A stretch of DNA of 53,124 nucleotides. Source: Oscillospiraceae bacterium (GTDB lineage: Bacteria > Bacillota > Clostridia > Oscillospirales > Ruminococcaceae). Numbering within the stretch: position 1 is the stretch's first letter; every line of letters starts with the position of its first letter. Location of the stretch: assembly GCA_019423755.1 (NCBI GenBank), contig JAHZAU010000005.1:1-53124 (forward strand). Direction: 5' to 3'. Below, in pieces: positions 31,718 to 39,612 of this stretch. Below the pieces are notes generated by a model. It had not been told where the DNA came from. It saw nothing but the letters and a program-made list of their open reading frames with translations, and searched no databases. Both the position numbers and the translations under genes were made by a program.

Positions 31718-32527
31718 TTATTCCCCTTCCTTTCCCAAACAAAACCGTTCACACGCTTCGATGACGCCTTCCCAGCAGGCGCCCTGGGCCACATAGTCGG
31801 CGGCCTCCTTGGCCGGCTCCTGGGCATTGCCCACGGCCACGCCGATGCCCGCCGCCCGGAGCATACCCAGGTCGTTGAGGTCGTCCCCCACCGCCATCAC
31901 CTGCTCCATGGGGATGCCCAGCATCCCGGCCAGGCGTTCCACGCCCTTTTCCTTGGTGGAATCCCGGTGCAGCACCTCCAACGCCTTGTTGGCGTAGCGC
32001 TTGTAGCCGTACTCCTCGGGCAGACGGCGGCAGAGGGCCTCCACCGCGTCCAGGCTGCCGTCCCGCACCTTGGCCATGAAGATGATCTTCTCAATGCGGC
32101 CTTCCTGCCACATGGCCTCGGTAAAGGGGGCGATCTCCCCGTAGCGGCCGAAGTCCTGCTGCTGCTGGCGGACGTAGTCGGTGAGGCGGCAGGCGCGCTC
32201 CACGCCGCCCACGCTGTACAGCACCGACATTTCCAGCGCTTCCGCCACCGCCACCACCTGGCGCAGCGGCGCCAGCGGGATGGTCAGCTGGGAGAGCACC
32301 TCCCCGCCCCGGACGATGGCCCCGCCGTTGCAGGCGACGAAGGGGGTGTCCTCCAGCCCCAGCTGCCGGATGTAGTCTTCCACCTGGCTGTGTACCCGCC
32401 CGGTGGCGATGGTGTAGATCACCCCGCTTTGACGCAGCCGCTGGGCAAGCTGCGGCATCTGCGGGCGGAGGATCTCATCTTTGGGCACGATGGTGCCGTC
32501 TACGTCGGTTACCACCAATTTGATCAT
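31718..32527 (-). CDS. Cof-type HAD phosphatase
   Basis: 269 residues of the Cof/HAD-IIB type. Motif I is VVTDVDGTIV (nucleophile Asp8, acid Asp10), motif II lies in TIATGRVHSQ (about 39-48), and the motif III/IV region is EVLHRDSTKEKGVERLAG (about 186-203) and VMAVGDDLNDLGML (about 212-225). Such enzymes hydrolyse sugar phosphates or flavin/pyridoxal phosphates. RBS GAGAGGAG precedes the ATG. TATAAT at 32549-32544 (minus) is very close to the start and lacks a clear -35. It is first in the HAD-SIS-TIM operon. Confidence 0.88.
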   Translation of the reverse strand: MIKLVVTDVDGTIVPKDEILRPQMPQLAQRLRQSGVIYTIATGRVHSQVEDYIRQLGLEDTPFVACNGGAIVRGGEVLSQLTIPLAPLRQVVAVAEALEMSVLYSVGGVERACRLTDYVRQQQQDFGRYGEIAPFTEAMWQEGRIEKIIFMAKVRDGSLDAVEALCRRLPEEYGYKRYANKALEVLHRDSTKEKGVERLAGMLGIPMEQVMAVGDDLNDLGMLRAAGIGVAVGNAQEPAKEAADYVAQGACWEGVIEACERFCLGKEGE

Positions 32528-32564
32528 GGTTTGCTCCTCTCGTATTATATCCGTTGAAAAAAGG

Positions 32565-33313
32565 CAGGCCGCGGGCGCAGAGCCTGCGCTGGCATTTTCG
32601 CGCACCTGGTTTTTTTGCAAAACTTTAGAAAGATGCCCGCGACAAAAATCGTACCGACGCGGGCACTTTATTTTTTGTGTTGAGAAAACTTTGTGCGTGA
32701 TTATTCCAGCACAGGTCCCGTGCCGCGGTGCGGCCAGCCCGCACGGGCAGTTTCGCGGCGGGGAGCCCCCGCTGGCATTTTCGCGCTTAAAGTCTTAACG
32801 AACGGAAAATGCATAACCCGCGACTCGGTTGGGGGGAAACGGGGGCTGTCCGTTTTCGGAAAACTTCCCCGAAACGGACAGGCTCCCTTGTCAAAGGGAG
32901 CTGGCACGCCAACGGCGTGACTGAGGGATTGGCGCAAGGCTACTCGCTTTCCGTTTCAAGAGAACGATTTGCGCGGTTATGCCAGCGGAAGCTTCTCCGC
33001 CGCGCACCCGGTTTTTTCAAAATATTAAAGTAAGTGGCCCGCGTCAGTCGTTATTTCCGCCGCGGGCCACTCGTTTTCCGTTATTCTAACACCTTTTGCG
33101 CGATTATTCCAGCACGGGTCCCGTGCCGCGGCGCAGAGCCTGCGCTCCCTATTTCGCGGCGGGGGAGCCCCCGCTGGCGATTTCACGCACTAAGTTTAAT
33201 CAATGTGAAATGTGAGTCTCCCGCGCCGATACCAGTACCGACGCGGGTTACTCGTTTTCCGTTTCAAGAGAACGATTTGCGCGATTATGCCACCGCGGGC
33301 TGGCCGCGGACCG
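32565..33313. repeat. large R2/R4 repeat island
   Basis: The 786 bp gap 32528-33313 holds no gene and is the densest repeat island here. Palindromes with constant blocks: GCGCAGAGCCTGCGC (32576), CACAGGTCCCGTG (32710), GCGGGGAGCCCCCGC (32757), GCACGGGTCCCGTGC (33111), GCGCAGAGCCTGCGC (33132), GCGGGGGAGCCCCCGC (33158) and CCGCGGGCTGGCCGCGG (33292). Three follow each other directly at 33108-33190. Three CCGCG...CGCGGG hairpins (32638-32660, 33038-33068, 33220-33250) and a full R4 copy (32850-32932) are interleaved. Confidence 0.8.
32850..32932 (+). repeat. R4 double-hairpin repeat
   Basis: GGCTCCCTT-GTC-AAAGGGAGC then CACGCC-AAC-GGCGTG and ACTGAGGGATTGG, preceded by GTTTTCGGAAAACTTCCCCG as in the copy at 3572. 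The second stem differs from that copy but stays paired. Confidence 0.78.
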
Positions 33314-34726
33314 CTAGCCGTTTACGGAAACGTACTCGGCCAGTTTGGCGTTGATCTGGTTTACAATGTTGTCGTGGGTGGTCTGTTTGTCCTGACCGTT
33401 AGCGAAGTTGACCATCTCGGTGTCGATGATGGTGTTGATTTCGCCGGTAACCATATCAAAGGGCTCCTGGACGTTGGGGTTTGCGTTCTGCATTGCCTCA
33501 GCGGCAGCCTGCATGGGCTCGTTTTCCGCAAGGAAGGTCTGCATCCGCTCGCTGTCGTAGAGCTTGCTGTTGATCGGAATGTAACCACTGCCGGTGCAGA
33601 AGGTGTACTGGGCATCTTCGCCAGCCAGGTACTGCTGGAAGATCCAAGCGGCAGTCTTGCGCAGCTCGTCGTCCTTGTCGAACATAACCACGCCGGAACC
33701 GCCGACCGCGATGCCGCCTTTGTCGTCGGCGCTGACGGTGGGCAGCTGAGCGGTGCCGTAGTTGAGGGCGCCGCCGGTGAGCTCGTCTACCTTAGCGATA
33801 CGGGCGGAGGACATGATGGCCATAGCGGTCATCTCCATCGCGAACTCTTCGTTGATGTTGTCCTCGATGGGCTTGTAGCCGCCGGTAGCGATGACCTTCT
33901 CCCACTCGTCCAGGAAGGCCATGAGGCTGCCGTCCTCGCCGATGGTGGTCTTGGTCATCAGCCCGGTGCGGCCGCCTTCGTTGTCGCCCAGGAAGTTATA
34001 CTCGCCCATAGCGCCCAGGAAGTTGAGCAGCTGGTAACGTTTTACCTGGACTTCCAGGCCGTAGGTCTCCACTTCTTCGCCGTTCTTCACGGTCAGTTTT
34101 TCGATGTCTTCTACCATTTCAGCGATGGTTGCAGGCGGATTTTCGATGCCGGCAGCTTCGAACATATCCTTGTTGTAGTACAGCAGGATAGCGGAGTTGC
34201 TGAACGGCAGGGCGCACAGCTCGTCCATGTAGGTGAAGGTGCGCTGCGCGTTTGCCAGGATGTCCTCACGGGGAGTGATGATGTTTTCCCCAGCAGCGTA
34301 CATCTCTTCGGGGGTGACCAGCAGGTCGTAGCCGGAGATAACCGGGATACCGGCGCTGGCTACCTGGCAGACGTCGGGGAAGTTGCCCCAGTCGCCGGCC
34401 TGAGCCAGGGTCTTGAGCTTCTCGGCGGTGTTGGTGCCCTGGAAGCTGGGGGTGACAACGATGCCGTATTCCTTACCGACGGTGTCGTTGAAGTTCTGGA
34501 CGGTCTCCTCCAGAGCTACGGCGCTGGTGCCTTCCATGTGGTGCCAGAAGTCGATGTTGACGTCGGTGTCGCTCAGGCGCTTGCCGGAGTCGGCGGGAGC
34601 AGCGGTGGATTCCTCTGCTGCAGGCTCTTCTGCCGGGGTTTCAGCCGGTGCATTGGAGCCGCCGCAGGCGGTGAAGCTGGCGGTCAGCATGGCCGCAGCC
34701 AGCAGGACGCTCAAAATTCGTTTCAT
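33314..34726 (-). CDS. ABC sugar transporter substrate-binding lipoprotein (family 1)
   Basis: 470 residues. The signal peptide ends in a lipobox (LTASFTACGG, Cys21), then an Ala/Glu/Pro-rich linker (about 25-48), then a family-1 binding protein similar in pattern to UgpB-type carriers (VNIDFWHHMEGTSAVALEE, ALPFSNSAILLYYNKDMFEA). It is tethered outside the membrane and hands substrate to the two permeases encoded upstream in the same operon. RBS GGGAGGTC precedes the ATG. The stop codon is followed at once by the R2 palindrome CCGCGGCCAGCCCGCGG. Confidence 0.92.
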   Translation of the reverse strand: MKRILSVLLAAAMLTASFTACGGSNAPAETPAEEPAAEESTAAPADSGKRLSDTDVNIDFWHHMEGTSAVALEETVQNFNDTVGKEYGIVVTPSFQGTNTAEKLKTLAQAGDWGNFPDVCQVASAGIPVISGYDLLVTPEEMYAAGENIITPREDILANAQRTFTYMDELCALPFSNSAILLYYNKDMFEAAGIENPPATIAEMVEDIEKLTVKNGEEVETYGLEVQVKRYQLLNFLGAMGEYNFLGDNEGGRTGLMTKTTIGEDGSLMAFLDEWEKVIATGGYKPIEDNINEEFAMEMTAMAIMSSARIAKVDELTGGALNYGTAQLPTVSADDKGGIAVGGSGVVMFDKDDELRKTAAWIFQQYLAGEDAQYTFCTGSGYIPINSKLYDSERMQTFLAENEPMQAAAEAMQNANPNVQEPFDMVTGEINTIIDTEMVNFANGQDKQTTHDNIVNQINAKLAEYVSVNG

Positions 34727-34806
34727 TTTCTTGACCTCCCAAATTCGTGACAGTTTGGTTTTCTTGTTTCACTCTTTTTCATTCGGATGGATATATTCTG
34801 CAAGGG

Positions 34807-35643
34807 TTAACCCTTGACGGAACCGGAAAGCATACCGCCGACGATCTGTTTCTGGAAGACCACAAACACAAAGACGGTGGGGACCAGCACCATGACAGCG
34901 GCGGCCATGATGGGGCCGTAGATGGTGCTTCCGTCGGCGGAGTTGAGCATGGTGATGCCCACCTGGACGGTGCGCATGCTGTCGTCGTTGGTGACCAACA
35001 TGGGCCACAGGTAGGTGTTCCAGGTGCTGACGAAGGAGGAGATGTACACGGTGGCGATGACCGGCTTGGACAGCGGCAGCAGGATGCGGGTGAAGAAGGC
35101 CATGTTGCTGCAGCCGTCGATGCGGGACGCCTCGTAGATCTCCTTGGAGAAGGTGAGGTAGTACTGGCGCATCATAAAGATGTTGAGCACCGAAAGCAGG
35201 AACACCGCCATCATGCCCAGGTAGGTGTTGGTGAGCCCCAGGGAGGCGACGGTCTTGTAGTTGGTGACCAGCACCACGTCGCCGGGGATCATCATGGTGG
35301 ACATGCAGAGCATGAAGAGGAAGTTCTTGCCGCGGAATTCAAAGAAGGAAAACGCAAAGGCCGAAAGGCTCGCCAGCAGCACGCGCACCAGGCTGGAGAT
35401 ACCCGCCAAGATCAGCGAGTTTACCATATACCGGCCCAGGGTGGTGATCTGCAGGGCTTTTATATAGTTGTCCCACTGGATGGCGTCCGGCAGGAGCTTG
35501 ATGTCCCGGGTGAGGATCTCCGGCGGGCGCATGAAGGAAAGGGAGATAGCGTAAAGGATGGGGAAGATCAGCAGCAGGCCCACGGCGATGGCCGCCAGCT
35601 GGAACAGCGCGGACCCCAGTTTCTTTTTGGTACGGGCGGTCAT
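34807..35643 (-). CDS. ABC sugar transporter permease (UgpE/MalG type)
   Basis: 278 residues with six predicted spans. The inner-membrane coupling motif EAA...G appears as EASRIDGCSNMAFFTRILLP (about 171-190). Its ATG overlaps the TGA of the upstream permease gene (ATGA). It forms the channel with the 35640 permease. No ATPase is encoded nearby, so a shared MsmK-type ATPase elsewhere is likely. Confidence 0.93.
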   Translation of the reverse strand: MTARTKKKLGSALFQLAAIAVGLLLIFPILYAISLSFMRPPEILTRDIKLLPDAIQWDNYIKALQITTLGRYMVNSLILAGISSLVRVLLASLSAFAFSFFEFRGKNFLFMLCMSTMMIPGDVVLVTNYKTVASLGLTNTYLGMMAVFLLSVLNIFMMRQYYLTFSKEIYEASRIDGCSNMAFFTRILLPLSKPVIATVYISSFVSTWNTYLWPMLVTNDDSMRTVQVGITMLNSADGSTIYGPIMAAAVMVLVPTVFVFVVFQKQIVGGMLSGSVKG

Positions 35644-36503
35644 GAATAATGCACCCCTTTCTTCTCAAAGGAAAAGCTGATGAGCATCAGGACCAGGGTC
35701 AGCAGGAAGGTGAGGATGGCCGAGGCGTATGCGTAGTTGTAGTTCATGTTGTTGAAGGCGTTTTTGTACATATAGTAGATCATCGTGGTGGTCGAGCCCT
35801 GGGGTCCGCCTTCGGTGAGGATGATGGGCAGCCCGGCCATGATGACGTTTTTGGCAAGGGAGCTGCAGATGAGGAAGAATACCGTCGGGGAGATCATGGG
35901 CAGGATGACCTTTCTCACCCGCTGGAAGGAGTTGGCGCCGTCGATGAGGCTGCTTTCCAGCAGCTCGGCGGGCACGCTGCGGATGGCCGCCAGCAGGAAG
36001 AGGAAGTTAAAACCGATGTTCATCCACACCGAAATGGCGCTCAGGGAGAGCATCGAATACTTGGGGTCATTGAGCCAGTTGATCTTCGTTTGCAAAAGCT
36101 TATTGATGATGCCGATGTTGGGGTTGTACATGATCTTGAAGATCATGGCGGTCACCGACATGGACATGGCCATGGTCAGGGAGAACATGGTCTCGTAGAT
36201 GGAGGAGCTGCGGGTCTTTTTGTTGGCCACCAGAGCCAGCAGCAGGGCGATGATGATGGCCACCGGGGAGGCCAGCACCACGTAAAGCAAGGTGTTGAAG
36301 ATGGACTGGATGAACAGCGGGTCTTTTAACACCTTGGCGTAGTTGGAAAGGCCCGCAAAGCCCTTGGCCACGCCGTTTGCGTCCAGCACAAAGAAGCTGG
36401 ACACCACCGTGCGCAAAAACGGGTAGAAGGAAAAGATGGTAAAGTACACCAGCGCCGGGGTCAGATAGACATAAGGTTCCAGCTTACTGAGTTTTTTTCC
36501 CAT
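35640..36503 (-). CDS. ABC sugar transporter permease (UgpA/MalF type)
   Basis: 287 residues from the ATG MGKKLSKLEPYVYL behind GGCGGAG; the frame is open further upstream, overlapping the neighbour. Six predicted spans. The EAA-type loop is ESSLIDGANSFQRVRKVILP (about 198-217). Partner of the 34807 permease, with a 4 bp overlap. Starts 19 bp after the ADP-ribosylglycohydrolase stop. Confidence 0.93.
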   Translation of the reverse strand: MGKKLSKLEPYVYLTPALVYFTIFSFYPFLRTVVSSFFVLDANGVAKGFAGLSNYAKVLKDPLFIQSIFNTLLYVVLASPVAIIIALLLALVANKKTRSSSIYETMFSLTMAMSMSVTAMIFKIMYNPNIGIINKLLQTKINWLNDPKYSMLSLSAISVWMNIGFNFLFLLAAIRSVPAELLESSLIDGANSFQRVRKVILPMISPTVFFLICSSLAKNVIMAGLPIILTEGGPQGSTTTMIYYMYKNAFNNMNYNYAYASAILTFLLTLVLMLISFSFEKKGVHYS

Positions 36504-36522
36504 AACGCTCCGCCTTTCTGGA

Positions 36523-37533
36523 TTAGCGCGCCAGCTCCGCCACGCGGCGGGCCAGAGCGGCGATGTCAAAGCCGTTTACCTGGTCGATGAGGGGCAGGTA
36601 CCGCTGGGGGATACCTGCGGTGCCGTTGTGGGCGCCCAGGATGGCGCCGGTCATGGTGGCGATGGTGTCGGTGTCGGAACCGATGTTCACCGCGCCGATG
36701 ATGCCGTCCATGGTATTGCCCTTGGAGGCGATCAAAATACCAAAGGCGCAGGGCACAGCCTCGGAGATGTGCAGGCCGGAGCCGACCACGTCGGCAAGCT
36801 CGGTGGTGACGGCGTCCATATCGCCGGCGGTCAGCGCGATCTGTACCGCCAGACGGATGCGCTTCTCCACGCTGGGTCCGGCCAGGACGTTGCAGGTGCC
36901 CTTGGCGCGTTTGAGGCCCTCTGCGGCGCCGTAGAGGCCCGCCTGGACGATGGAGAACAGGTCGGATTTCGGGTCCAGAGCGTGGCTCACCGCCGCAGCG
37001 ATGGCGCAGGCGCCGGAGATGGAAAGGTCATTGTTGTGGGTGGGACGGCAGATGGTGATGGCGCCGTCGATAGCAGCGTCCATATTGCCGGGGTTAAAGA
37101 GTCCCGCCGGGGAGATCTTCATGGCCGAGCCGTTGGAGGCCTTGGCGTTGTCGCAGCAGATGAAGGCGTAGGGGTTTTCCTTTTCTACGCCGCGGATCTT
37201 GTCCACCGCCGCGCGGGTGGTGGGGCCGACGTACTTGTCGTAGAACTGGTGGTCCTCCGACCAGCTGAGCAGCGCCTTCTGGGCGGTAGCGTCGTCGATG
37301 ACGCCGCCGTTGTCGGCGATGGCCATCGCGGTGTGATAGATGAGGCTGAAGTCATCGGTCACGCTGCCGGCTGCCGCGCCGCGGGCGAAGGTGTCGTCCG
37401 GCGGGGGGATGATGTCCTGTACCGGGCCGCCGAAGCGCTGCCGGATCAGCTCCTTGGTACGCAGCTCGGTAGCCGCGCCCATAGCGTCGCCTACTGCAGA
37501 CGCCAGCAAACTTCCCAAAATCCGTTCTTCCAC
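36523..37533 (-). CDS. ADP-ribosylglycohydrolase (DraG/ARH) family protein
   Basis: 336 residues from a GTG start behind AGGAGGAG. Family marks: LLASAVGDAMGAATELRTKE near the N-terminus, GSVTDDFSLIYHTAMA (about 59-74, first metal aspartates), RPTHNNDLSISGACAIAAAV in the middle, and GSDTDTIATMTGAILGAHNG near residues 287-306 (second metal aspartates). The known chemistry is hydrolysis of an N- or O-glycosidic bond to ADP-ribose. Lying between a GntR regulator and a sugar importer, this one more likely cleaves an imported glycoside or N-glycosidic compound; that is inference. Confidence 0.9.
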   Translation of the reverse strand: MEERILGSLLASAVGDAMGAATELRTKELIRQRFGGPVQDIIPPPDDTFARGAAAGSVTDDFSLIYHTAMAIADNGGVIDDATAQKALLSWSEDHQFYDKYVGPTTRAAVDKIRGVEKENPYAFICCDNAKASNGSAMKISPAGLFNPGNMDAAIDGAITICRPTHNNDLSISGACAIAAAVSHALDPKSDLFSIVQAGLYGAAEGLKRAKGTCNVLAGPSVEKRIRLAVQIALTAGDMDAVTTELADVVGSGLHISEAVPCAFGILIASKGNTMDGIIGAVNIGSDTDTIATMTGAILGAHNGTAGIPQRYLPLIDQVNGFDIAALARRVAELAR

Positions 37534-37558
37534 AAAATCTCCTCCTAATCGGTTGCCA

Positions 37559-38293
37559 TCAGAAGCTGATGGATTTGACCCAAGCCCCTTTGACGTCGGA
37601 GCTTTCGTAGTCCTCGCAATATTCAATGGGGCGGTTGTCCCCGTCGTAGGTGACGCGGCGCACGTAAAGCACCGGGTCCCCCTCCCCCACGGCGAAATAT
37701 TCCGCCAGCTGACGGCTGGCCCGGATGGCCCGGAACTGCTCGTCCACATAGTTGAGGGTGATGCCGGCCTTTTCCCGCAGCACGGCGTAAAGGGAGTTCT
37801 CCTCCAGGTGTTCCTGCTCAAAATCGATCTGCGCCACCCGCTCCTTTACCAAAAAGGACCGCTGGAAGCAGGAGCACACCTGATTGATGTAGCGCAGCCG
37901 CTCGATGAGCACCACCGGGGCCTCCTGCGGGATCTGCAGGTGGCGGGAGAGGCGCACGTCGGCGGGCAGCTCCTGGATGGAGATGACCTTGGAGTGGGTG
38001 TGGACCTTACCGGAACCCACGTTGGAGCTGAAGCCGGAGACCCGCCGGTAGCTGTGGGCGTTGACCGCCAGCTCCTGGACGAAGGTGCCCTTGCCCTGCT
38101 CGGTCCAAAGGATGCCCTTGGCCACCAGATCGTCGATGGCCTTGCGCACCGTCAGCCGGCTGACGCCGTACTGCTTGGCGTAGTCGCTTTGGCTGGGGAT
38201 GGACTCCCCCGGCAGGAACACCCCGCTCAGGATATCCTCCACAATGGCTTCTTTGATCTGTTTGGTCTTGGTTTCGGTGTTGAACTTTTCCAC
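37559..38293 (-). CDS. GntR-family (HutC/UTRA type) regulator
   Basis: 244 residues from a GTG start 8 bp after AAAGGAG. The winged helix is in residues 10-72 (QSDYAKQYGVSRLTVRKAID, DLVAKGILWTEQGKGTFV). A UTRA ligand-binding domain follows (about 90-240). First gene of the operon with the ADP-ribosylglycohydrolase and ABC importer, 25 bp upstream of the hydrolase, so it probably autoregulates the operon in response to the transported sugar or its phosphate. Confidence 0.92.
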   Translation of the reverse strand: MEKFNTETKTKQIKEAIVEDILSGVFLPGESIPSQSDYAKQYGVSRLTVRKAIDDLVAKGILWTEQGKGTFVQELAVNAHSYRRVSGFSSNVGSGKVHTHSKVISIQELPADVRLSRHLQIPQEAPVVLIERLRYINQVCSCFQRSFLVKERVAQIDFEQEHLEENSLYAVLREKAGITLNYVDEQFRAIRASRQLAEYFAVGEGDPVLYVRRVTYDGDNRPIEYCEDYESSDVKGAWVKSISF

Positions 38294-38317
38294 CTGCGCC
38301 ACTCCTTTCTGCGTCCC

Positions 38318-38346
38318 ATTATACGTGCTGCTGCTGTCCGGCGCAA
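38318..38346 (-). promoter_or_regulatory. promoter of the GntR-ABC operon
   Basis: On the minus strand: TTGCGC (38346-38341), 17 bp spacer, TATAAT (38323-38318), 25 bp upstream of the GTG. Confidence 0.65.
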
Positions 38347-38639
38347 ACGAGCCGGGTCTGCTGTCCAAATTGCGCCCACTGTTTTTCCGGCAAAAAACGT
38401 CTTTTTCTTTTATTTTCTCACTATTTTCACGGTATCCGTTTTTTCGGAATGCCATGTAAAAAACTGTTTTCCTCCAGGTAAAATCCATGTTTTGCCTGTG
38501 TAAACTGCTGTCCGGAGCCGGGCGGCCTTTGTGCTTTTCACCAATTCTCCACCGCTGTTTTATTTGATTATTCACAAACCCCGAGTGGACTAGGTTTTAC
38601 TTTTTTTCGGGTCCCCCTACTGTGAAAGTTTGCCGTTTC

Positions 38640-38706
38640 CTTATTCACTATTCACTTTTCACTATTCACTTTTCACTATTCACTTTTCACTATTCACTAT
38701 TCACTA
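38640..38706 (+). repeat. R3 tandem repeat, longest array
   Basis: About nine TTCACTAT/TTCACTTT units with alternating forms, ending CTAAAATAAAGGAGC and joined directly to a partial R4 (GGCACGCC-AAC-GGCGTG and ACTGAGGGATTGTTC at 38721-38756). Confidence 0.85.
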
Positions 38707-38749
38707 AAATAAAGGAGCTGGCACGCCAACGGCGTGACTGAGGGATTGT

Positions 38750-38958
38750 TCTGCCCCGCATCGGAACAAACCACCGACGCGGGCGCATCGGGGTAGCGTC
38801 CCGGAAAAACCGGGTGCGCGATTATGCAAGCGGGGGCTCCCCGCCACTCTTCACTTTTCATGAAAGCAAGCGGGGCTCCCCGCTATCATAACATGCTCCG
38901 CGCTCCACAGCCACCCCCAAATATTTTCCGCCCCGCCGCAAGGGTTCCCGCCCCCAAA
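38750..38958. repeat. R2/R3 repeat island
   Basis: The 716 bp gap 38294-39009 holds the GntR promoter, an AT-rich stretch, the R3 array, partial R4 and these R2 pieces: CGACGCGGGCGCATCGGG, GTGCGCGATTATGCAAGCGG, palindrome GCGGGGGCTCCCCGC, and a second short R3 (CACTCTTCACTTTTCATG). No gene seen. Confidence 0.65.
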
Positions 38959-38959
38959 A

Positions 38960-38993
38960 GAAAAAGAACGCCCCGCCCGGGACGTTCTTTTTG
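38960..38993. terminator. solo R1 hairpin 2 (GAACG type)
   Basis: AAAAAGAACGCCCC-GCCC-GGGACGTTCTTTTT, downstream of the 39010 gene. It has T runs on both strands. Confidence 0.8.
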
Positions 38994-39009
38994 CTTTTTG
39001 CTATGTCGC

Positions 39010-39462
39010 TTAGCCGCGGGTCTCCTCTTCCACGATCAGGCGGGCGGTCTCGTAGGCCATCTCGCCGGTGAAGGCGATGCACTGGGCCATGTGCTCCGGG
39101 GAGCCCTTCTCCATGCCGCGGGTCAGCACCTTGCAGCAGCTGACCTTGTGCCGCTGGCAAAAGATCCGGTACAGCCGGGCTGTCATCTCCATGGCCTTGT
39201 TTACGCTGGGGTCGCCGGCATCCCTGCGGCCGTAGATCATCCCCAGCACCAGGATGCCGCCGGTGAGGGCGCCGCAGGTGCAGCCCATGCCGCCCATCCC
39301 CACCGGGAAGCCCGAAGCCATCTTGATGACGTCGTCCGGCACGCCCAGCTCAAAGGCGTCGATGAGGGTCTTCACCACCGCCTCGGAGCAGTAAAAGTCC
39401 CCGTTGCGGTAGTAGGTCTCGGCGGTTTGGCGGATCTGTTCCAGGTTCACGTTGGTGGTCAT
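39010..39462 (-). CDS. C_GCAxxG_C_C-family protein (putative redox or metal protein)
   Basis: 150 residues. Conserved cysteine motif pattern: DFYCSEAVVKTL (Cys24), GGMGCTCGALTGGILVLG (about 59-76) and RHKVSCCKVLT with a later AQCIAF. This fits the C_GCAxxG_C_C family, small proteins often near redox enzymes or secreted-reductase systems; the function of the family is not established. No signal peptide. RBS AAGGAGG lies 6 bp before the ATG. It appears monocistronic. Confidence 0.87.
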   Translation of the reverse strand: MTTNVNLEQIRQTAETYYRNGDFYCSEAVVKTLIDAFELGVPDDVIKMASGFPVGMGGMGCTCGALTGGILVLGMIYGRRDAGDPSVNKAMEMTARLYRIFCQRHKVSCCKVLTRGMEKGSPEHMAQCIAFTGEMAYETARLIVEEETRG

Positions 39463-39559
39463 CGTTTCCTCCTTCTGCCGCCCGAAAGCGGCCAAAAAAC
39501 ATTCTCCCCCACAGTGTACCCCAATGATTAGTAAAAAGCAACTGGTTTCGACACAAAGA

Positions 39560-39598
39560 AAAATACCCCCAACCCCATAGGGAGTTGGAGGTATTTTC
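39560..39598 (-). terminator. terminator of the surface protein gene
   Basis: On the minus strand AAAATACCTCCAACTCC and GGGGTTGGGGGTATTTTT pair around CTAT, 14 bp after the stop. Confidence 0.85.
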
Positions 39599-39612
39599 AA
39601 AACCGGTTGGGA

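Noticed and set aside
33108..33190. Three direct R2 units look like a tiny CRISPR array (constant block plus variable segments).
   Set aside because: The variable parts are short palindromes that recur elsewhere, spacing is under 30 bp, and there are no cas genes.
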